In this document: piece after piece, positions 44,802-52,252 of the stretch
Layout of the letters: the number at the start of each line of letters is the position of its first letter
Numbering within the stretch: the stretch's first letter is position 1
Source: Pelagomonas calceolata
Taxonomy: Eukaryota > Sar > Pelagophyceae > Pelagomonadales > Pelagomonadaceae
Assembly (NCBI GenBank): GCA_918797485.1
Contig: CAKKNE010000001.1
Coordinates: forward strand, 4,030,001-4,094,000
Reading direction: 5' to 3'
Length of the DNA: 64,000 nt
Notes under the pieces: generated by a model
What the model saw: the letters and a program-made list of their open reading frames with translations, nothing else
Database searches by the model: none
Told to the model about the DNA's origin: nothing
Translations under genes and position numbers: made by a program

Positions 44802-46361
44802 ATGATGCGCCTGCTCGCAACCTTGCTGGCCGTGGAAGCGACCTATCCGGGCCCCCACCGCGGCTACCGGGGCATGCCCGAGACGGAGCGCATCGAATTT
44901 TATGAGAGGAACGGGTATCGCTGGCCCCCAACCAAAGCGACGCAGGGCTGGCCGCCCGTCGCACGGAAGGAGTCGGCCGCGTACAAAAAGTCCAGGGACG
45001 AGATGGAGGCGTGGATCCGGCGGAATTTGACGACGTACAAGGCGACCTGGGACGAGTGGTCCAGCATGGTTCAATCTAGGGCGATGCCCCGCTTCACGGA
45101 GAAGGGTTTCGCGGTCGTCGACTATAGTGATACGGAGTTCTACAGAGAGCTCAAGGCGCAGTACGATAAGAACGTGAGGGACCCCGTCGCCTTCTCGCAA
45201 CTACGAAAGGAGAAGATGCAGGGCACGGGGAATGCTCGATTTTATTCACAATCGCAATTGAACGCAAAGTTGTTGGACGGACTGAGACCGAACCTCGAAG
45301 AGTGGAGCGGGATTGAGCTGCAGAACGGCCAGTCCTACGGCGTCCGCGTCTACGGGGAAGGTTCCACATTGGTCAACCACATCGATAGATGTGAAACACA
45401 TGTAATTAGCGCGATCTTCCACATCGACCACGACCTCGACGAGCCCTGGCCGCTGGAGATTGAAGACCACGACGGCAATTGGCACGAGGTCAAACTCTGT
45501 GTGGAAATCAACCAGTGTGTCAGGTGCACTGGTAATTCTTCACTAAGTCATTTTGCGGCGATGACGCGGCCATGCTGGCTCCGTCGAGCGGTGAGGAACC
45601 GGCATCGCCACGTCATCGAGCAGGCGTCGTGTCGATGGCGTGGAGGTCAACGCGACGATTTAGCACGTACGCGCCGTAAAATTTTGATTTTCACACAGGT
45701 CAACCTCAAGCCCGGCGAGGTTTGTTATTATGAGTCCGCGAAGCAGTACCACGCGCGCTTGCAGCCGATGCGGGGCCGCGCCTACGCCAGCGTGTTTTTA
45801 CACTGGTTCCCGGCCCAAAATTGGAACTGGACGATGTGGGACGGCCACGTCATGGTGCCGCCGGACTTTGAAGAGAAGGAGGCGTCGGGCTTCTTCCGGC
45901 GGAGGGCCGTCGCGAACGCGGGGCCGCCGCCCTTCCTGCGGCATTTTGATGCTTATTGGTCGAAAAGGGGGCGGCCTTCCCCATCATTGCCGCGCGGCGT
46001 CGAGAACCCCGTCCAGGAGTACGAGGGCTTCGGCGCGCCGTCGCCGACGCCCGAGGAGACGCAGCGCTTGCGCGTGGTGAATGCGGCGGCGGCGCGCAAG
46101 CACGCGCAGCGGGGGGACGTGGCGGAGCTGCACGCGCTGCTGGACCGCGTGGCCGTCGACTTCTTGGACGACGGCGACGAGAACGGCTGGACAGCTTTAC
46201 ATGAAGCGGCCCGGAGCGGCCACGCCGACGTCTTGAGGCTCCTCGTCGCCAAGGGCGCCGACGCGGCCAAAAGGACGAAGTACGGCCAGAGCGTCCATGA
46301 CATCGCCCGCGACGCGCACGACGCGGACCACCCGGCCATGCGGTTCCTGGGGGAGTTGTGA
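44802..46361 (+). CDS. Secreted prolyl-4-hydroxylase-like dioxygenase with ankyrin repeats, introner-split
   Basis: Exons 44802-45488 and 45699-46361 join in phase 0 to give 449 residues. Signal peptide MMRLLATLLAVEATYPG. The 2OG-Fe(II) oxygenase domain has YGVRVYGEGSTLVNHIDRCE (HxD iron ligands) and, after the intron, VNLKPGEVCYYESAKQYHAR with the distal His. A YASVFLHWFP strand closes the fold. The C-terminal 130 residues hold ankyrin-like repeats (GWTALHEAARSGHADVLRLL). Ankyrin repeats on a secreted hydroxylase are unusual. Retention of the 210 bp intron keeps the frame open. Confidence 0.85.
   Translation: MMRLLATLLAVEATYPGPHRGYRGMPETERIEFYERNGYRWPPTKATQGWPPVARKESAAYKKSRDEMEAWIRRNLTTYKATWDEWSSMVQSRAMPRFTEKGFAVVDYSDTEFYRELKAQYDKNVRDPVAFSQLRKEKMQGTGNARFYSQSQLNAKLLDGLRPNLEEWSGIELQNGQSYGVRVYGEGSTLVNHIDRCETHVISAIFHIDHDLDEPWPLEIEDHDGNWHEVKLCVEINQCVRCTGNSSLSHFAAMTRPCWLRRAVRNRHRHVIEQASCRWRGGQRDDLARTRRKILIFTQVNLKPGEVCYYESAKQYHARLQPMRGRAYASVFLHWFPAQNWNWTMWDGHVMVPPDFEEKEASGFFRRRAVANAGPPPFLRHFDAYWSKRGRPSPSLPRGVENPVQEYEGFGAPSPTPEETQRLRVVNAAAARKHAQRGDVAELHALLDRVAVDFLDDGDENGWTALHEAARSGHADVLRLLVAKGADAAKRTKYGQSVHDIARDAHDADHPAMRFLGEL
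45497..45698 (+). mobile_element. Introner 5 (202 bp)
   Basis: Ends CTGTGTGGAAATCAA and TTGATTTTCACACAG (one substitution). The flanks GTCAAACT (45489-45496) and GTCAACCT (45699-45706) match 7 of 8. GT donor, phase 0. The intron, duplication included, is 210 bp with no in-frame stop. Confidence 0.93.
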
Positions 46362-46375
46362 GTAAAATCCAAATA

Positions 46376-46774
46376 TTAGCCTTGCGGGGGTATCTGCGAG
46401 CCCCCCTCGCCGGGCGCCGTCGCTCTGCAGCTAATACGCTTGTCCCTCAAAAACTGCATGATCTGCGGCGGCATCTCGCCCTCGAGCCGCATGGCGTAGA
46501 CGCCCGGCAAATTTCGCGAGATGCCCTCCCAGCGCGCGACCCAGGAGTCGTCGGGCTTCATCATCGCGACCATCCCTTCAAAATTGGAGGTCGTGCAGCT
46601 CTGGACGCGGTCCTGCCGCTCGGCCAATTCGAGGAAGGGACAGTTCTCGCAGCCCTCCGCATAAAACTGATCAAAACACTTCACGAGGCCGCACCGGAGG
46701 CAGGCCCGGTGGCCCTTCATCGAGTTCGGCACGTCGGCCATCTCGCGGTCGGCGTCGTCCACTAGAGCGGCCAT
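46376..46774 (-). CDS. SPT4: Transcription elongation factor SPT4
   Basis: 132 residues. The SPT4 zinc finger is clear: RACLRCGLVKCFDQFYAEGC followed by ENCPF. The conserved middle reads TTSNFEGMVAMMKPDDSWVA then RWEGISRNLPGVYAMRLEGE. SPT4 pairs with SPT5 (DSIF) to control RNA polymerase II processivity. The ends extend slightly beyond the usual ~117 residues. It is convergent with the hydroxylase gene, 14 bp between the two stops. Confidence 0.93.
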   Translation of the reverse strand: MAALVDDADREMADVPNSMKGHRACLRCGLVKCFDQFYAEGCENCPFLELAERQDRVQSCTTSNFEGMVAMMKPDDSWVARWEGISRNLPGVYAMRLEGEMPPQIMQFLRDKRISCRATAPGEGGSQIPPQG

Positions 46775-47295
46775 GGTCTATTTATGCGCTCGCGGCGGCG
46801 GCGTGAGGGCGCGCGCCGCGGCGGCAGCGATGCCGCAGCGGCGGCGAGATTGTAGCTTGGGAGCGTCTACGCGGCGCAGCGATGCGCGCAGCCGGCGTAG
46901 CGGTTTGGATCACAACGTAGCGTACTCCTAGTCAGCTTTTTTGCGCTTCAGTTAAGCTGTATACGACGCGCGAGAGACGCCGCGCCTCGTGCTTTGCTGG
47001 CTAGTGTGTCTTACAGTCGGTAGCTGCGGGATGTCTGCGAGCTGTTGGACGTATTGGAGACGCGTACGGCACATACTAATACTACTAGACCGTCTCTAAG
47101 GCTCAGCTCCAAACAGCCCCAATTATTTCAGGCATCCATCCTCTCCCAAAAGCCGACACGACGTGTACGCTCGCCGCCGACCCCCGTTGCAAGCAAAGCT
47201 GTCGGTGCATCGCTAACACTCTTGCAAGCTGCCAACGCAAGGAAATTGCACGCCGCCACCGCTGCGCATCCAGCACAAACACAAATCGAAAAAAA
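46775..47295. other. Divergent promoter region
   Basis: 521 bp between SPT4 and UDP-galactopyranose mutase, with one GCTAG palindrome near the middle and a CTAATACTACTAG stretch at 47074-47089. No gene. Confidence 0.45.
47000..47024 (+). promoter_or_regulatory. GCTAG imperfect palindrome
   Basis: GCTAGTGTGTCTTACAG then TCGGTAGC, 226 bp from the SPT4 start and 272 bp from the mutase start. Confidence 0.45.
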
Positions 47296-48729
47296 ATGCG
47301 TTTCATCAAGGAGTGTTTTCAGCGCCCGCCCGAGGAGGGCAAGGGCCCCTGGCCCCACCGCGCCGCCGAGCCCTGGCGTAGTATGAACAAAGTAGGAGAC
47401 AGAGAGGGCGTCGACGAGCTCTTCCAGGCCGGCGAGACGTCCGAAGCGCCTCTTGAGCTAGATAGGGATACGCTGAGCGGCGACCTCGGCCCGCTCAAGT
47501 ACAAGAAGTACGACTTGTTGATTGTCGGCTGTGGCTTATCCGGTTGTGTGCTAGCTGAGCGCTGTTCGAGAGAACTGGGAATGACGTCACTCATTATCGA
47601 TGTCAGAGACCACATCGGAGGCAACTGCTACGATTATCTGGACGAAGCAGGCATCCGCTGTAGTAAGTACGGCGCGCACTTGTTCCATACGAAATATGAA
47701 AGAGTGTGGAAGTACGTGACACGCTTTAGCGAGTGGATGGCTAATGATCACAGGGTCAGGGGCATGGTGCCCGACTTCGAGGGCGTGAAGAAGCTGGTGC
47801 CGATTCCGCCGACGCAGGAGACGGTCAACACCCTATTTCCCGACGCCAACATCAATTCAGAGGACGACATGCTGCGGTGGTACGAGGGCCAGCGCGTCAA
47901 GCCGTCAAGTGGTGAAGCGAAGAACGGGGAGGAGGCCGCTCTATCTCGAGTCGGACCTCTCTTATACGAGCGCATCTTCAAGCACTACACGAAGAAGCAG
48001 TGGGACAAGTATCCCGCGGAATTAGACGCCTCGGTGCTGATGCGCTTGCCTTGTAGAACGTCGACGGACGACCGCTACTTCGGCGACGCCTGGCAGGCAT
48101 TGCCCGTTCGCGGTTATACGCGTATTTTTGAAAATATGCTGCTCAGGGACCCCAAAATTACCATCAAGCTCAATGTCGACTTCTTCGCCGCTAGAGAGGC
48201 TGGGCTGTTGCCCGCGCATGGCAAGCTCGTCTTCACGGGCCCCATCGACGCCTACTTCGCGGCCCAGGGCCTCCCGAAGCTCGAGTACCGCTCTTTAAGA
48301 TTTGAGGAGGAGTTCATTGAAGAGCCCGAGGACGGCTTCTACCAGCCCGCGTTCGTCGTCAACCACCCCTCGTCCGACGTGCCCTTCACGCGCATCGTCG
48401 AGTACAAGCACGTGCCGAACCAACCTAGCAATGTCAAGGCAGGTCAAGTCAAGGGCACGCGCATCGCCAAGGAATATAGTTCCGCGGAGGGCGACCCGTA
48501 CTACCCCGTGCCGAACCCGGAAAACCGCGCGTTGTACGAACGTTACAGACAGTTGGCCGAGAAGGAGTCGGACGTCTGCTTCGTCGGCCGGTTAGCGTCC
48601 TACAAGTACTTCAACATGGACCAGGCCATCCTCAACGCGCTGGAGATGTTCGACTCGCTCAAGGAGTCCGGGAAATTGCAGCCGAAGCGGCGGCCCGAGG
48701 ACTTCGGGCCCGGCGACGGGCCGAAGTAG
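47296..48729 (+). CDS. glf: UDP-galactopyranose mutase
   Basis: 477 residues. The flavoenzyme interconverts UDP-galactopyranose and UDP-galactofuranose for galactofuranose-containing glycans. FAD-binding YDLLIVGCGLSGCVLAERCS is followed by RDHIGGNCYDYLDEAGIRCS, YGAHLFHTKYERVWKYV, and a C-terminal LASYKYFNMDQAILNALEMF typical of UGM. It has a ~65-residue N-terminal extension without an evident signal peptide, so it is probably cytosolic. Eukaryotic UGM occurs in fungi, trypanosomatids and algae. The sequence is intact. Confidence 0.95.
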   Translation: MRFIKECFQRPPEEGKGPWPHRAAEPWRSMNKVGDREGVDELFQAGETSEAPLELDRDTLSGDLGPLKYKKYDLLIVGCGLSGCVLAERCSRELGMTSLIIDVRDHIGGNCYDYLDEAGIRCSKYGAHLFHTKYERVWKYVTRFSEWMANDHRVRGMVPDFEGVKKLVPIPPTQETVNTLFPDANINSEDDMLRWYEGQRVKPSSGEAKNGEEAALSRVGPLLYERIFKHYTKKQWDKYPAELDASVLMRLPCRTSTDDRYFGDAWQALPVRGYTRIFENMLLRDPKITIKLNVDFFAAREAGLLPAHGKLVFTGPIDAYFAAQGLPKLEYRSLRFEEEFIEEPEDGFYQPAFVVNHPSSDVPFTRIVEYKHVPNQPSNVKAGQVKGTRIAKEYSSAEGDPYYPVPNPENRALYERYRQLAEKESDVCFVGRLASYKYFNMDQAILNALEMFDSLKESGKLQPKRRPEDFGPGDGPK

Positions 48730-48754
48730 GTCCCCATTCCTGCCCTAAGGACCT

Positions 48755-49018
48755 TTATACGTTCTTTCGCGTCGGCGGCGCGTCCCGAGGGGCCTTATTC
48801 CTGCGCCGCGGCGCGTCGATGGCGTCGGGGGTGGGGACATTCGCGCGGCGTATATTCTCTGTTGCAAGCTCGCACGCGCCAGGACTAGTGGGCAGAGCCC
48901 AGATGCGGAGCCCCGGCGTCCCGCGCGGGTCAGATGCGCGGGTCGTGTCCTCGACGCCGACGCCGGTTGCCGCTCGCACGCGTACCAGTGCGTCACGCAC
49001 GCTGCGAAACGTCGTCAT
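48755..49018 (-). CDS. Possible small hypothetical protein
   Basis: An 87-codon frame from the ATG at 49018 (MTTFRSVRDALVRVRAATGV ...). It ends 25 bp from the stop of the mutase gene, a spacing usual here for convergent pairs. The middle LRIWALPTSPGACELATENI looks protein-like, but no family is recognised, and the frame could be chance in GC-rich DNA. Otherwise the 48730-49224 interval holds nothing recognisable. Confidence 0.3.
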   Translation of the reverse strand: MTTFRSVRDALVRVRAATGVGVEDTTRASDPRGTPGLRIWALPTSPGACELATENIRRANVPTPDAIDAPRRRNKAPRDAPPTRKNV

Positions 49019-49224
49019 ACGCTTCCTGCGCACCGCGCATTTTCGAAACCCGGAGGCTCAGATCCACGGACACGCCATCCAACTTGGCCTCTTCCGCGTG
49101 CGTACAGGGGATCTGGCCGCGAGGCGCAGCCCTTCCCCGCTTGTAATTGGGATCCATCTCACCTGTACTGCGTCTGTGCGCCGGCGCAGCCCGCGCGCCG
49201 CATCGAGAAGGCGCCTCCACAGCC

Positions 49225-50322
49225 ATGACGGGTAAAACTTTTATAGCGCCCCTAGCGCCGGCCACGCCGACCAAGAAGACGCCAGAGGAGGCGCCGGCGA
49301 CGCCGGAGGCCGTGCGCGTCGAGCCCCAGCTGGCCGGCGGCGAGAGCTGGGGCGATGGGCTCGAGGCGATCAAGTCCAACAATGTGGTGGTGGGTTTGAA
49401 TCTGATCCAGCCGGCGGAATCACACGCGTGTCGGCCCGCGCGCGCGTCGGACGAGGACCTGAATGAGAGCCGGGAGGCGGATGTGGTTGTCGAGGCACCG
49501 CTCGGCCCTTTGCTGTTCCGGGGCAAGATGCCCACGTCCAGGATACTCTGCGAACGAGCGGGCAGCAAGGTCTGCGTGGGCAAGTCGCGAGGCAAGAAAT
49601 GTGTGGTCAAGACCTTCTCCCCGAAGACCGCGGCTGCTGGTTGCCGGGAACTCGTGTTACTGAAAGCTGCGCAAGGTCCTAGAATAGTGCAGTTGCTCGG
49701 CGCGGCCTTTGCCCAAACACAGCCGACCATAGTGATGGAGTTTTGTAGCCGAGGAACGCTAGATGACGCTGTGAGGAACTGGCTGGATGTAAGAGGCGCA
49801 AGGAGGGTCGCTGCACATGTCGCGGAAGCCTTGGCGCACTTACACTCGTTACGGCCGGCAATAGTCCATAGAGACGTGAAACCCAAAAACGTGCTGATCT
49901 GTCGGGACGGTTCCGCAAAATTGGCAGATTTTGGACTGGCGCGACCCTTCCCCGGAAGAACAGCCAATGATCAATATGTGATGACGGGCGAGACGGGGAC
50001 CGTACGATGGATGGCGCCGGAAGCGTTTCGAGGCGACCCCTACTCGCTGAAAGTTGATATATACTCGTGGGCCATGGTAGCATGGTTTGCCCTGTGCGGG
50101 CAGGCGCCCTACGCGGAAAAAACTTTGAAGGACCTGCGGCGGACGCACCTCGAGCTGCACGACCGGCCTCCTTTGAAGGGCCGGCCAACCAATAGTGGAG
50201 TGGCGTCTCTGTTGAGCCTGGCGTGGGCCGAGGCGCCCGGCGACCGGCCCGAGGCCGCGTCTCTTTCTAGAGCGCTGGCGCCCTTCTCCGTGAAAAGGCG
50301 GCGGCTCCTGCCGTTCTGGTAG
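49225..50322 (+). CDS. TKL-type protein kinase
   Basis: 365 residues from the ATG at 49225. The N-terminal ~110 residues are low complexity. The kinase domain has a compact N-lobe (GSKVCVGKSRGKKCVVKTF, with VVK the ATP lysine), hinge VMEFCSRGTLDDAV, catalytic loop IVHRDVKPKNVLICRDGSAK, DFGLA, and activation segment GETGTVRWMAPEAFRG, which places it near the tyrosine-kinase-like/Raf-type group. All catalytic residues are present. Substrate unknown. Confidence 0.9.
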   Translation: MTGKTFIAPLAPATPTKKTPEEAPATPEAVRVEPQLAGGESWGDGLEAIKSNNVVVGLNLIQPAESHACRPARASDEDLNESREADVVVEAPLGPLLFRGKMPTSRILCERAGSKVCVGKSRGKKCVVKTFSPKTAAAGCRELVLLKAAQGPRIVQLLGAAFAQTQPTIVMEFCSRGTLDDAVRNWLDVRGARRVAAHVAEALAHLHSLRPAIVHRDVKPKNVLICRDGSAKLADFGLARPFPGRTANDQYVMTGETGTVRWMAPEAFRGDPYSLKVDIYSWAMVAWFALCGQAPYAEKTLKDLRRTHLELHDRPPLKGRPTNSGVASLLSLAWAEAPGDRPEAASLSRALAPFSVKRRRLLPFW

Positions 50323-50775
50323 GAAAACATTCCCGAGTCCTTGTTGTGGACCAAAGACCGCGGGCTGGCGGCGCGCCGGTTTCGTACGCGCGCCCGAGGA
50401 CGTCCAGCTAGCAACTTCCCCTTCTCTTCTGCTGTAAATAAAATTACCTAAAAGCCAACCATACATTTCCGGTTATGGTAACCGTACCGACCGTACCGTA
50501 CCTGTACGTACCTGGCTGGTACCTGGCTGGTACCGAGCCACAAAATCCAAAGCCGGCACCGCGTCTATTTATCGAGACGGCGAGACTGGGCGCAACAAGA
50601 GTCAGCGCAGACCAAAAAGGCCGACACCGCGTCGTATCTATCGAGACGGCGAGTCTCAGACAGGCGCAAAACAGGCTGACTCCTGGCTGAGTCTAATTAC
50701 TAAAAATTCGATTGCCATACGCAAGGCAAGATAAGCACTCGCTCGCGGACAAACAGAGATTGAGTACTTAAACAA
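50323..50775. other. Intergenic region with short repeats
   Basis: 453 bp upstream of the sulfotransferase. It contains GTACC-rich simple sequence at about 50476-50535 and an imperfect ~68 bp tandem duplication (about 50547-50606 and 50611-50680, sharing CACCGCGTC and TATCGAGACGGCGAG). No gene. Confidence 0.5.
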
Positions 50776-52234
50776 ATGTCGCCACTTTGTTTCATCCTGG
50801 CCGCGCTTGTCTGCGCGGCCCCGGAGGGACGGGATACGCGGCCTCGGGCACGGACGCCCCCGGGCCCGTCGACGTACTGCGGCCAGGGATACAGGTGCCG
50901 CGGCAGCGGCCGCGAGATGCGGTGCCACCCGGACGTCGCGTGCGACGACAGGGAATTAAGAAGTGGTCCGTGCGCGGTAGCGACCGCGTGCCTCGAAAAG
51001 TGCGTCGCGGACCCGGGGGGCGAGGCCTGCGACATGCCCTGCCACGGATCGCCGCTGCGCTCGCGCGCGACCGGCGCCGCCCCGCCGCCGGACCTGAAGG
51101 TTGCGTATTTTTTGAATCATCGCAAGGTGGCGGGGACGAGCATGCTCGCCGCGCTCAAGCGAGTCGCGGGGCGCGTCGGCGTCGACGGGGGCTCGCTGCT
51201 CGTCGCCAAGGAGGATCTCCGGCCCTTCAACCCGAATTTGTTCTGCAAACCGGAGACCAGCGCGGGCGTGCTCTACGTCACGGTACTTCGGCACCCGCTG
51301 CACCGGCTCGTGAGTTTGTACCACTCCGAGAACAACTTCGGGGACCGGAACCCGGCCGCGAACCGCAACGCAACGGCCTGGGGCGCCTTCCTCGACGGCT
51401 CGTGCACGCGGCACAGGTGCGCGGCGCCGAACTACTACACGCGGCGCTTGCTCGGCTTCGCCCGCGTGACGAAGGCGCCCGCGGACTGCAAACCGCGCGG
51501 GTTGAAGGGGCGGAACTCCGAACAATGCGACGTCGCGGCGCCGGGGACCTGCGCCGAGCCGACGTTCCACCCCCGGTGGCTCCACGACGTCGACCAGGCC
51601 GCGGCGCGGCAGATCGATTGCTGCAACGCCTTCGCGGAGGGCAAGACGCGCCGCGGTCGCCACCTGTGTGGAAATCAAAATTTTACGGCGTGTTCGTGCA
51701 GAATCGTCTCGTCGCCCTCCACGCCATCGACGCGACGCCTGCTCGATGGCGTGGCGATGCCGGTTCCTCACCGATCGACCGAGCCAACACGGCTGCGTCA
51801 TCGTCGAGAAATGACTTCGTGAAGAATTATCGGGTGCACCCGACGCACTGGTTGATTTCCACACAGGTCGCATCGGGTTCGCGTTCTCGTGCGACTGCGG
51901 GCGAGGCGCGGGCCGAGTGCTGAGCGACTTGACGAGCGACGTGGGTATCGCCGTCTCGTCGAGCGAGGTGGCCTTCCAGGTCGCGAAGCGTGTCCTCGAT
52001 GCGTTCGACTTCGCCGTGGCGCTGGAGCGCATGGACGAGCGCGCGGCGCAGAAACTCTCCCAACTCCTCGGCACGACCGTGACGTTCCCACACCACCGCA
52101 CAAGGGCCGGAGGCAGCGGCGGCTTCAACAGACTCGCCGCGGCCATGCCGACCAGCATCCGCGATCGCATCCTGCGGCAACACGACGTGGACGTGCGCCT
52201 CCACGCCTGGCTCGCGGCGCGCCCCCTCCCTTAA
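50776..52234 (+). CDS. Secreted/Golgi carbohydrate sulfotransferase-like protein, introner-split
   Basis: Exons 50776-51655 and 51867-52234 join in phase 1 to give 415 residues. Signal peptide MSPLCFILAALVCAAPEG. A Cys-rich segment (CGQGYRCRGSGREMRCHPDV) precedes the sulfotransferase domain. The 5'-phosphosulfate loop is FLNHRKVAGTSMLAALKRV and the 3'-phosphate region VTVLRHPLHRLVSLYHSENN, the two PAPS-binding signatures. After the intron the product runs RIGFAFSCDCGRGAGRVLSD, then VAFQVAKRVLDAFDFAVALE. It probably sulfates glycans. The acceptor is unknown. Confidence 0.82.
51664..51866 (+). mobile_element. Introner 6 (203 bp)
   Basis: Canonical CTGTGTGGAAATCAA / TTGATTTCCACACAG ends. The flanks GTCGCCAC (51656-51663) and GTCGCATC (51867-51874) match 6 of 8, the most diverged duplication among full-length copies. 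GT donor, phase 1. The core hairpin is intact. Confidence 0.92.
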
Positions 52235-52252
52235 GATTCCTAATTTAAGGTA

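Noticed and set aside
50476-50535. GTACC-rich run as a possible terminal repeat of an element
   Set aside because: Looks like simple-sequence slippage; no matching end or flank duplication was found.
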